Below are positions 1-6,600 of a stretch of 12,840 nucleotides of DNA, one piece after another. This DNA comes from Acidobacteriota bacterium (GTDB taxonomy: Bacteria; Acidobacteriota; UBA6911; RPQK01; JADFOI01). Location of the stretch: the NCBI GenBank assembly GCA_022545645.1, contig JACZQQ010000054.1:1-12840 (forward strand). The letters run 5' to 3'. The position numbers and the translations under genes were made by a program. The notes under the pieces are model-generated. The model made no database searches. It had not been told where the DNA came from and saw nothing but the letters and a program-made list of their open reading frames with translations. Each line of letters starts with the position of its first letter. Within the stretch, counting starts at the first letter, position 1.

Positions 1-544
1 GACGTCCGCCGGTGGAGCAGCCTTCGTGATAGGAGTATTGAGGGTCCTCACCATAATAGGCCTTGATGAGAGTTTTCGCCGCGTTGACGGTCAGGTGGAC
101 GGCCCGGTAGCCAAAGTTAATTTCCGCCTGCCGGTTTTTGAAGCCAAAGGATGCCCCCGGCTCCGAACCGCTGTCGTGACCCATATTGCTGTTGGCCACC
201 GCATACCCCTCGGCCACCCGATGATCGGCAAAATCCAGATCCCCGTCCTTGCCGCCATCTCCCCATTGCAGGAATCGGCCATTCCAGTTCTCAGGCAGGG
301 GAAGTTGAACATGATAGGCAATGGCCGGTGAAATCAGTCCTTTGACGTAGCAGTATTGCGGTGTTTCATCGCTGGCAGGAACCAACTCAGCCGAAATAAG
401 GGTCAGATTGGCGACGTTGGTGAGTGCCAGACAAGCCAGCTCATTCTCCGAGACGGTCTCGTCCCCCATGACTCCACTGCAAGCAGCCAGTGTCAGTGCC
501 AAGACGATGCTTAACAGCATGATCGAGTACCGTGTGGGATTCAT
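1..544 (-). CDS. Tannase/feruloyl esterase family lipoprotein, 3' part cut by window edge
   Basis: The first 181 codons are present; the family is usually about 500-580 residues, so roughly a third is visible. Residues 1-22 form a lipoprotein signal with a hydrophobic stretch and a lipobox L19-A20-A21-C22, so the protein is probably anchored to a membrane and faces the periplasm or outside. Residues 175-181 read GCSTGGR, the nucleophile elbow of the tannase/feruloyl esterase family (PF07519), with Ser177 as the likely nucleophile and Cys176 as the first half of the CS-D-HC motif known in that family. The Asp and His of the triad lie beyond the edge. The start is fixed by a strong Shine-Dalgarno (AAGAAGGAGG) 8 bases upstream of ATG. 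It is the last gene in reading order after the CoA synthetase, which suggests that it frees hydroxycinnamic acids from esters such as feruloyl or chlorogenate-like compounds. Family call is firm; the exact substrate is inferred from context. Confidence 0.88.
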   Translation of the reverse strand, partial: MNPTRYSIMLLSIVLALTLAACSGVMGDETVSENELACLALTNVANLTLISAELVPASDETPQYCYVKGLISPAIAYHVQLPLPENWNGRFLQWGDGGKDGDLDFADHRVAEGYAVANSNMGHDSGSEPGASFGFKNRQAEINFGYRAVHLTVNAAKTLIKAYYGEDPQYSYHEGCSTGGR

Positions 545-641
545 ATCTCAAGCCTCCTTCTTGTGTTGAATACTCGAAAAACCGAGGATATAACCATACA
601 CAATTACGAGTAAAAAATCTTGGAGAGCCTGAGCCGAGAAT
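545..641 (-). promoter_or_regulatory. Intergenic leader of the esterase gene with strong RBS
   Basis: This 97-base gap separates the stop of the CoA synthetase from the esterase start. It holds the esterase Shine-Dalgarno at 553-562. The middle is AT-rich on the minus strand (a TTATAT element near 587-592), which could be a weak promoter -10, but no convincing -35 is seen. A short stem (CTCG/CGAG with a six-base loop) lies at 573-586. Whether the esterase is co-transcribed with the synthetase or has its own promoter cannot be decided here. Confidence 0.4.
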
Positions 642-2765
642 CTATGGATGAGCAAGAAAGAGGCTGGCATCCAGGGCCATCAGGCGGCCATCCTCAGTGG
701 GGACCAGGGGATTGATATCTATCCCGGAGAGAAGACCCTGGCTGGCCAGGGCGATCTCTGAAAGGGTCAAAAGGAGTTTTTGGATTTCCTCTGGCCGTAC
801 CGCGGGCATATTTCTGGCTCCCTTCAAAAGAGCGGCTCCCCGCAGCTGACTTACCATCTCGAGAACATCTTCCGGTATGAGGGGTGCCGGGCACATGGCG
901 GCTTCATCGAACACCTCCACCCAGATACCTCCCAGACCCAAGAGAATGAGTGGGCCAAAGGTCGGGTCGACATGGATGCCGGCAACAAATTCCAGGGGTG
1001 TGGGGACCATTCGGGAGACCAGCATTCCTGCGATGTCAGCTTGGGGAACCGCTTTTCTTGCCCTGGTCAGGATTTCCTCATAGGCGGTCTCTATGGCCTT
1101 GGCGTTGTCCAGATTCAGGCGGATCCCACCCACCTCGGTCTTGTGGATAATGTCGGGAGATTGAACCTTGAGGGCTACCGGGTAGCCAAGCGTCTCGGCA
1201 TACTTCACCGCTTCGCCGGCGGATTGGGCGAGCCGTTCTTCGACCACCAACAAACCACACTGCTTCAGGAAGCGCTTGGCATCGTACTCCGTGGGTGCAC
1301 TTCCGATCCCCGCCAGTGCCTCTTTCACCTTTGCCTCGGAGGCGACCGTCTTCTCTTGGGACTTGCAACGGGCCTTGTGTCGTTCCCGTGCTCGTGCGAA
1401 ATGCCAGAGTGCGGCCATCGATTCCACTGCCTTGCCCGGAGAGTGGTAGGCGGGTATGTTGTTGGATCTCAGGAGCTGGTAGGAAGGTGTTGCACTGGAG
1501 CCGGCTAGAACCACCCCGAAGGCCGGTTTTTTGGACCTCTGAATGGGATCCAGTAAGGCCTGCATCCGTGCCTTTCCCGGCTCACCACTGCCTGCCGTAA
1601 TGACCAGCAATCCCCCCACCGCCGGGTCGTCGAAAAAGGCCTCGGCCATACTCCCGACCGAGGCCGGGTTCTGGGCAATGATCGAAGTCACATCAAAGGG
1701 ATTCGTGACCTGCTCGGGGGCAAACTGGGGCACGAATTCCTTCAGTCGGCTTGCCGTGTCTTTGCCAATGGTGGCTGTGGTCAGACCGAGATCATCGGCC
1801 CGGTCAGCAACGATGGCCCCTGCACCACCCGACTCGGTGATGACCCCGAGACCGGGACCTGTGGGAAAGCGCCCGGCGGCACAGGCTCCGGCCAGCGCGA
1901 ACAAATCGTCGAGGTCCCCAGCTTCAATAACCCCTCGCTGGCGAAAAACCGCTTGAAGTACCGGGTAGGAACCGGCCAGGGCTCCCGTATGAGACTGGGC
2001 AGCGGCCTTGCCCTTTTTCGATCGAGCCAGTTTGTAGGCGATCAAGGGCTTTCCCAGTTCCAGCAATCGATCACACACGGAGAGGAAACGGGGCCCATTG
2101 CGAATGGCTTCGATGATGACCACGATCACGTCCGTTCCCGGGTCCTCTGCCAGATACTCGATGGTCTCGCTGAGTTTAAGATCGGCCTCGTTTCCCGTGG
2201 CCACGGCGTAGTTGATGTTGACCCCGGCGTCGAAAGCCCTGTTGGCCAGTCCCACCAGAAGCCCACCACTTTGGGAGACCAGGCTGACACGTCCCCCAGG
2301 CCAATCTTTCATATCCGTGACGGAGCCAAAGGTCATCGGAATCCTGTCCACGAAATTCAGAACACCCAAGCTGTTGGGGCCACAAATCACCATGCCGCTT
2401 CTTTGGGCCACCTCTCGTATCTTGACTTGAGCCTGAGCGCCTTCAGAGCCCGTTTCCGCAAAACCTGCACTGATGACGATGGCGGCTTTAACTCCCCTTT
2501 GAGCACAACTCTCCAGGGTGGGCAGGACATGTTGTGCCGGTAGAACCAGCAGAGCCAGTTCCGGAACCTCGGGCAGTTCCTCCAGATTGGGGTAACAGCG
2601 GATACCGGCAATTTCCTGGGCAGTGGGATTAATCGGATAGAGGGCTCCGCCATACTCCATCATCTGTAGATTTTCCAGGGGCCGGGCCGCTACCGTATTG
2701 AGGCGACTGGAGGCACCGACGATGGCAATGCTGGTGGGTGCAAGCAGTGGTCGTAGATCACGCAT
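642..2765 (-). CDS. ferA: ADP-forming acyl-CoA synthetase, probable feruloyl-CoA synthetase
   Basis: 707 residues with the layout of fused alpha-beta ADP-forming acyl-CoA synthetases. The N-terminal CoA-binding Rossmann domain carries AIVGAS at 14-19. The succinyl-CoA-ligase-like domains carry SQSGG at 164-168 and the phospho-histidine motif SHTGALAGS with His259. A C-terminal ATP-grasp domain runs from about residue 480, with a KVQSPDIIHKTEVGGI stretch and DINPLVP near the end. The enzyme would use ATP and CoA to make an acyl-CoA with release of ADP and phosphate. The substrate is inferred from the hydroxycinnamoyl-CoA hydratase/lyase 11 bases upstream: the Sphingobium SYK-6 feruloyl-CoA synthetase FerA belongs to this ADP-forming family, whereas Pseudomonas Fcs is AMP-forming. 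The start is ATG, with GGGG about 8 bases upstream as a weak ribosome site; tight spacing suggests coupling. An acetate or other acyl-CoA synthetase is the alternative. Confidence 0.85.
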   Translation of the reverse strand: MRDLRPLLAPTSIAIVGASSRLNTVAARPLENLQMMEYGGALYPINPTAQEIAGIRCYPNLEELPEVPELALLVLPAQHVLPTLESCAQRGVKAAIVISAGFAETGSEGAQAQVKIREVAQRSGMVICGPNSLGVLNFVDRIPMTFGSVTDMKDWPGGRVSLVSQSGGLLVGLANRAFDAGVNINYAVATGNEADLKLSETIEYLAEDPGTDVIVVIIEAIRNGPRFLSVCDRLLELGKPLIAYKLARSKKGKAAAQSHTGALAGSYPVLQAVFRQRGVIEAGDLDDLFALAGACAAGRFPTGPGLGVITESGGAGAIVADRADDLGLTTATIGKDTASRLKEFVPQFAPEQVTNPFDVTSIIAQNPASVGSMAEAFFDDPAVGGLLVITAGSGEPGKARMQALLDPIQRSKKPAFGVVLAGSSATPSYQLLRSNNIPAYHSPGKAVESMAALWHFARARERHKARCKSQEKTVASEAKVKEALAGIGSAPTEYDAKRFLKQCGLLVVEERLAQSAGEAVKYAETLGYPVALKVQSPDIIHKTEVGGIRLNLDNAKAIETAYEEILTRARKAVPQADIAGMLVSRMVPTPLEFVAGIHVDPTFGPLILLGLGGIWVEVFDEAAMCPAPLIPEDVLEMVSQLRGAALLKGARNMPAVRPEEIQKLLLTLSEIALASQGLLSGIDINPLVPTEDGRLMALDASLFLAHP

Positions 2766-2776
2766 GGAGCGTACCC

Positions 2777-3607
2777 CTATTCCTTGGGACGTCCGTAAGG
2801 ACCGAGGCCCGGCCGGTAGGTCTTATCCTCGATAAACTGTTGGATGCCTTTACCGCGTCCTCTCTCAGGATCCCGAAACTCGAGCTGATCGTTCTTGGCG
2901 GCCAGGTAGTCGTATGCCTGCTCGAAATCCATGTCTCGGGACATCTTGAAAGCGTCTTTGGCATAGCGAAGGGTCAGAGGGTTGAGCTTCTTGAGATCCT
3001 GAGCGAGAGTCATGACTGCCGAGCGCAGTTCCGATCGGGGTACCGACTCATTGACCAGACCCATATCCGCCGCTTTTTTACCATCAAAGGTCTTGCCGGT
3101 AACGATGTAGTAAAGGGCGTCCCGGTATCTCATCACCATGGACACATCCCGGGTCACGTATCCTCCGGGAAGGATACCCCAGTTGACCTCCGAGAGGCCG
3201 AAGGTTGCTTCGTCGGCGGCAATGGCCAGGTCGCAGGAAATCAAAGGCGTGAATGCGCCGCCAAAACACCATCCGTTCACCGCTGCTATAGTGGGCTTGG
3301 GACACATTCGAAGCCTGAAATACTGCCAGTTGCGCATGGCCCATCGGACTTTGATCTGTTCCGTGGGGTCATTGTCCAACGCTTGAAAGTACTCCTTGAG
3401 ATCCATTCCCGCACAAAAGGCCTCGCCCTCACCCGTTAAGACAACAACCTGAACGTCCGGATCCAGGGAAAGCTGATTGATGACCTGCTCCGCCTCATAA
3501 TGCATCTGAGGATTCATGGCATTACGCTTCTCCGGGCGGTTGAGGATCATCCAGGCTACTCCGTCCTCACGCTCAACCTTAACCGTTTCATACTCCTGAG
3601 CTGTCAT
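2777..3607 (-). CDS. ech: Hydroxycinnamoyl-CoA hydratase/lyase (enoyl-CoA hydratase family)
   Basis: 276 residues, the same length as Pseudomonas HCHL and very similar to my recollection of it throughout. HCHL hydrates the double bond of feruloyl- or coumaroyl-CoA and cleaves the product to vanillin or 4-hydroxybenzaldehyde plus acetyl-CoA. Visible signatures are LNRPEKRNAMNP (22-33), GMDLKEYF (67-74, Tyr73 matching HCHL Tyr75), NGWCFGGAFTPL (111-122, oxyanion-hole region; Thr120 where Pseudomonas has Ser123, as in Amycolatopsis Ech) and ATFGLSEVNWG (134-144, Glu140 matching catalytic Glu143). Oddly, Ala236 stands where HCHL Tyr239, which contacts the phenolic hydroxyl, should be. The frame is open 81 bases further upstream, but the ATG at 3607 has GGAGGAAA about 6 bases before it and matches the family N-terminus. 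It lies between the ALDH and CoA synthetase genes, as in known ferulate operons. Confidence 0.93.
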   Translation of the reverse strand: MTAQEYETVKVEREDGVAWMILNRPEKRNAMNPQMHYEAEQVINQLSLDPDVQVVVLTGEGEAFCAGMDLKEYFQALDNDPTEQIKVRWAMRNWQYFRLRMCPKPTIAAVNGWCFGGAFTPLISCDLAIAADEATFGLSEVNWGILPGGYVTRDVSMVMRYRDALYYIVTGKTFDGKKAADMGLVNESVPRSELRSAVMTLAQDLKKLNPLTLRYAKDAFKMSRDMDFEQAYDYLAAKNDQLEFRDPERGRGKGIQQFIEDKTYRPGLGPYGRPKE

Positions 3608-3671
3608 TTCGATTTCCTCCCATGATCCATGATTGATGGACGCGAAAAGAGCGCCTCTCGAACCCAACCAA

Positions 3672-3693
3672 CCCGGAGTATGCATCATCCGGG
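3672..3693 (-). other. Small hairpin in the vdh-ech gap
   Basis: The 147-base gap between the aldehyde dehydrogenase stop and the ech start contains CCCGGA and TCCGGG separated by ten bases, a six-pair GC-rich stem. No run of T follows on either strand, so a simple intrinsic terminator is unlikely. It could be an mRNA-processing or stability element that sets the level of the downstream genes, or chance. The rest of the gap holds only the ech ribosome site. Confidence 0.35.
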
Positions 3694-3754
3694 CTTAGGG
3701 CCTGCCAGGCGCCGATTGTTTACTGGACTCCGTGGAGCCGACGAATGGGTAGGA

Positions 3755-5203
3755 TCAGTCTCCGATATCGATCCCGACGTGTTTGAGTTGGGTGAACTCG
3801 TTCAGCCCCTCTTGTCCGTATTGAATTCCGACACCGCTTTCCTTGTGGCCCCCCATCTCGGCTTGGAAAGGAAGCCTGCCATAGGTGTTGATCCAAACGG
3901 TTCCCGCCTTGATCCTTCGAGCCAATTTTAAGGCTTTGTTGATGTCGGTGGTCCAAACGGCTGCGGCCAATCCAAACAAGGTATTGTTGGCGATTTCCGC
4001 GGCTTCCTCCACGCCGTCAAAGCGAAAGATGGATAAAACCGGTCCGAAAACTTCCTCCTGGCTGAGTCTGGATTCGACGGGGACGTCGTCAAAAACTGTG
4101 GGAGCAACGAAAAAGCCTTTGGAAAGATCACCCTCTTCGACCTTGAAGCCCCCGGTCACCAGCTTGGCATCCTTATTGCCCACGTCGATGAAATCCATGA
4201 TGATGTCCACCTGATCCTGGGAGATGACCGGTCCCATGTCCACTCCCGGGTTGGCCCCGTATCCCAGCTTCATGCTTTCGGCTTGTGTTTTGAGGGCTTC
4301 CACAAACTTGTCGTGAACCTTGTTGTCCAGAAGGATCCGGGTGCCGGAATAGCAAACCTGGCAGCCAAAGGACATCCAGGCACCTTTCAAGGCGTAGCGG
4401 ACGGCCTTATCGAAGTTGGCATCTCCGAAAACGATATTGGGAGACTTGCCCCCCAGTTCCAAAGAGACCTTCTTGAGGGTCTCCGCGGCCGCTTTCATGA
4501 CACTCTTGCCGGTTTCCGAAGATCCCGTCAGCGCGACCATATCGATCTCTCGATGTTTGGCCAGCTCTGCTCCCACGATGGATCCCTTGCCCGCCACAAA
4601 GTTTACGATCCCATGAGGGACTTCCTCCATATCCGTCAACATCTTGATCATGGCGTAGTTGATCCCTGGAGTGTAGCTGGCCGGTTTCACGATGATGGCG
4701 TTTCCGGCAGCCAGAGCCGGAGCGACCGCACGCACCATTAAAACCGCAGGAAAGTTCCAGGGAACGATGATCCCCACTACCCCCACCGGTTCTCTCAGCA
4801 CAAAGCTGTAGAAATTGGGTGAGGAAATAGCGGTCTTGCCCATAACATTCTGGGCCAGGCCCGCATAATACTCGACGATCCCTATGGCTCTTCCCAGTTC
4901 CCCTTTTGCATCGGCCAGGATTTTACCGTTTTCATCGGTCAACAGCCGGGCGAGTTCATCGGTTTTGTCTCTCATCTTCTGGGCCCATCGATAGAGAACC
5001 CGTGCTCTTGTTTCGGAGTCCTCGGCCCAGGTCGTGCTCTCGAAGGCCATGCGTGCTGTTGTGATGGCCTCTCGTACCTCATCCAGGCTGGCGTTGGGAG
5101 CGGTGCAGACCACCTCCCCAGTGGCCGGGTTGGTCGACTCAATGGCTTCCCCATTGCTCGAGGGAATCCACTTCCCATTGATGTAGTTGCTGCAAGTAAT
5201 CAT
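3755..5203 (-). CDS. vdh: NAD(P)-dependent aldehyde dehydrogenase, probable vanillin dehydrogenase
   Basis: 482 residues from the ATG at 5203, a full-length ALDH superfamily enzyme. Seen motifs: PWNFP (148-152, Asn150 of the oxyanion hole), IVKPAS (171-176, cofactor-binding Lys173), ALTGSSETGK (224-233, nucleotide fold), LELGGKSP (248-255, general base Glu249), QVCYSGTR (282-289, nucleophile Cys284) and EEVFGPV (383-389, cofactor ribose contact Glu384). The residue before Gln282 is Cys281 rather than the usual Gly, giving a CxxC. Next to ech it most likely oxidises the lyase product, vanillin or 4-hydroxybenzaldehyde, to the acid; that substrate is inferred, since the family is broad. It would be the first gene of the leftward operon. 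The start is uncertain: a TTG at 5221 adds six residues and has GGGATTGGA just upstream, while the ATG has no clear Shine-Dalgarno but fits the family N-terminus. Confidence 0.88.
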   Translation of the reverse strand: MITCSNYINGKWIPSSNGEAIESTNPATGEVVCTAPNASLDEVREAITTARMAFESTTWAEDSETRARVLYRWAQKMRDKTDELARLLTDENGKILADAKGELGRAIGIVEYYAGLAQNVMGKTAISSPNFYSFVLREPVGVVGIIVPWNFPAVLMVRAVAPALAAGNAIIVKPASYTPGINYAMIKMLTDMEEVPHGIVNFVAGKGSIVGAELAKHREIDMVALTGSSETGKSVMKAAAETLKKVSLELGGKSPNIVFGDANFDKAVRYALKGAWMSFGCQVCYSGTRILLDNKVHDKFVEALKTQAESMKLGYGANPGVDMGPVISQDQVDIIMDFIDVGNKDAKLVTGGFKVEEGDLSKGFFVAPTVFDDVPVESRLSQEEVFGPVLSIFRFDGVEEAAEIANNTLFGLAAAVWTTDINKALKLARRIKAGTVWINTYGRLPFQAEMGGHKESGVGIQYGQEGLNEFTQLKHVGIDIGD

Positions 5204-5209
5204 GGAGCG
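5196..5209 (-). promoter_or_regulatory. Candidate operator half-site over the vdh start
   Basis: The 14-mer CGCTCCATGATTAC (minus strand) overlaps the likely vdh start codon and matches 12 of 14 bases of the palindrome arm CGCTCCATAAATAC at 5348-5361 (and its mirror at 5367-5380). If both bind the same regulator, this would be a second, single-arm site covering the vdh start. This rests only on sequence similarity. Confidence 0.3.
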
Positions 5210-5300
5210 TAATCTTGGCAATCCAATCCCAAAAAGTCAAGACCGGTGCAACCAAGAACTTGCCGTGACAGGAACTGTGCTGGCCTGCATGGGTATTGGC

Positions 5301-5328
5301 TTGACGGGGTCTTGGAGCTGTGAATAAT
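5301..5328 (+). promoter_or_regulatory. Sigma-70-like promoter for the rightward operon
   Basis: TTGACG (5301-5306, 5 of 6 consensus) and AATAAT (5323-5328, 5 of 6) are separated by 16 bases. The predicted start of transcription near 5335 lies just before the 46-bp palindrome and about 90 bases before the first acyl-CoA dehydrogenase. It is the best promoter I see in the divergent gap. I find no equally good leftward promoter; TTGACT at 5240-5235 on the minus strand has only a poor -10 (CAAGAT) at the right spacing. Confidence 0.6.
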
Positions 5329-5340
5329 TGGGGTGCTTTA

Positions 5341-5386
5341 GTGTCTCGCTCCATAAATACGTTAACGTATTTATGGAGCGAGACAC
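5341..5386. repeat. Perfect 46-bp palindrome, candidate operator
   Basis: All 23 bases of the left half are the reverse complement of the right half, with no loop. The centre is TACGTTAACGTA and the ends are GTGTCTCGCTCC and GGAGCGAGACAC. The symmetry stops exactly at both ends. It starts about 5 bases after the predicted transcription start of the rightward promoter, the usual place for a repressor site, and sits in the gap between divergent operons. There is no T-run, and no convergent genes flank it, so it does not look like a terminator. A cruciform, a folded 5' leader or an assembly fold-back remain possible. Confidence 0.8.
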
Positions 5387-5423
5387 CTAGTGCCTTTTAG
5401 CGGGATTCAGAAGGGGTCGATGG

Positions 5424-6593
5424 GTGGATTTCCAGTTTAGCGAAGAACAGCAACAATTTCGAATGGAGCTGCGGGCCTGGCTCAAAGAAAATCTTGAGCG
5501 TCCCTGGATCGAGGAACTTCGCGATCCCAAAAATGACGAGAAGAAGCTTTTCGACATTCGCCGAAGTTGGCAGGCCAAACTCCATGAGTCCGGCTACCTG
5601 GGGATCCACTGGCCCAAGGAATGGGGAGGGAGGGGACTCACGGTGGTCGAGAATGCCATTTTCGCTGCCGAGGCCATTCATGCGCCACCCATTGCTTCCC
5701 GCGTGGGCATCAATCTGCTGGGTCCGGCCCTCATTCACCATGCCACCGAAGAACAACGTAAGCGCTTTATCCCCAAGATGCTTTCGGGGGAGGAAGTTTG
5801 GTGCCAGGGTTTCAGCGAACCCGACGCCGGAAGCGATCTGGCCGCACTGCGCACCCGAGCCGAGCCCGATGGCGATGACTTTCGGCTTGAAGGCCAGAAG
5901 GTGTGGACCACTTTTGCTCCCTGGTCGGATTGGATTTTCGTCCTGGCTCGCACCGATCCCGATGACCGCTACGGAGGGATCACCTTCTTCCTGGTTTCTC
6001 TCCATCAGGAGGGAATCGAAGTCCGCCCCATCCGGCAGATTACCGGGGAGTCGGAGTTCGGTGAGGTTTTCTTCAGCGGGGCCCTGGCCAAGCGCGAGCA
6101 CATGGTGGGTGCACTTGGAGAGGGTTGGAAGATCGCTATGACGGTGTTGGCCTACGAGCGGGGATCCATGTCGCTGGCTCACCTGGCACGGTTTGACCAC
6201 TACCTGAAGGACCTTGTCGAAGGGGTCCGCGAGAATGGTTCCCTCCAGAGGGCCGATGTCCGTGAGAAGATCGCCAGACTCTTGGTGGAAAAGGAAGTCC
6301 TGCGAGCCAATGGCTATCGCACTCTGGCCACCCTGGCCTCGGGCCAGGCTCCGGGTCCGGAAGCCTCCCTGGAGAAAATTTTCTGGTCGGAGTACTCCAG
6401 GCGTTTGGCCGATGGGGCTCTTGATTTGCTGGGATTGCAGGCCCATCTCCTGGTGCATTCACCCCATGCGCGCCCCCACATGGACTGGGCCCAGGAAGCC
6501 CTCTACTCTCGAGCCGTCACCATCTATGCGGGATCCTCGGAGATCCAGCGGAACATCATTTCCAAGCGCATCTTGAAACTTCCGTCATCTTGA
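5424..6593 (+). CDS. Acyl-CoA dehydrogenase, catalytic-type subunit
   Basis: 389 residues, normal length for FAD-dependent acyl-CoA dehydrogenases, which introduce a C2-C3 double bond and pass electrons to ETF. The N-terminus MDFQFSEEQ is typical. The middle domain has QGFSEPDAGSDLA (128-140) and KVWTT (159-163), and the C-terminus has YAGSSEIQRNII (368-379). Ala369 occupies the position of the catalytic Glu of medium-chain enzymes, but Glu245 in AYERGSM fits the alternative helix position used by isovaleryl-CoA dehydrogenase and mycobacterial ChsE4. The start is GTG with AAGGGG 7 bases upstream. The next gene begins 7 bases after the stop and encodes a second, more divergent acyl-CoA dehydrogenase, a pattern seen for alpha2beta2 enzymes that act on bulky acyl-CoAs. 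In this setting dihydroferuloyl-CoA or a similar arylpropionyl-CoA is a plausible substrate, by analogy with HcaD of Acinetobacter. Confidence 0.92.
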   Translation: MDFQFSEEQQQFRMELRAWLKENLERPWIEELRDPKNDEKKLFDIRRSWQAKLHESGYLGIHWPKEWGGRGLTVVENAIFAAEAIHAPPIASRVGINLLGPALIHHATEEQRKRFIPKMLSGEEVWCQGFSEPDAGSDLAALRTRAEPDGDDFRLEGQKVWTTFAPWSDWIFVLARTDPDDRYGGITFFLVSLHQEGIEVRPIRQITGESEFGEVFFSGALAKREHMVGALGEGWKIAMTVLAYERGSMSLAHLARFDHYLKDLVEGVRENGSLQRADVREKIARLLVEKEVLRANGYRTLATLASGQAPGPEASLEKIFWSEYSRRLADGALDLLGLQAHLLVHSPHARPHMDWAQEALYSRAVTIYAGSSEIQRNIISKRILKLPSS

Positions 6594-6600
6594 GGGTGCC

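Noticed and set aside
780..1508. Plus-strand open frame of 242 codons
   Set aside because: Antisense to the CoA synthetase, with no ribosome site or protein family features.
3608..3688. 27-residue N-terminal extension of the hydratase/lyase
   Set aside because: The ATG at 3607 has a good Shine-Dalgarno and yields the family length of 276 residues; the extension has no family similarity.
5341..5386. The 46-bp palindrome as an intrinsic terminator
   Set aside because: It lies between divergent, not convergent, genes, has an AT-rich centre without a loop, and is not followed by a T-run on either strand.
5397..6458. Long open frame (353 codons) on the minus strand
   Set aside because: It lies antisense to the well-supported acyl-CoA dehydrogenase and its translation shows no family features; it is a by-product of GC-rich codon use.
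5424..6593. Loss of the catalytic glutamate in the first acyl-CoA dehydrogenase (Ala369 in YAGSSE)
   Set aside because: Many active bacterial members lack Glu there and use one on another helix; Glu245 is a suitable candidate, so inactivity is not supported.
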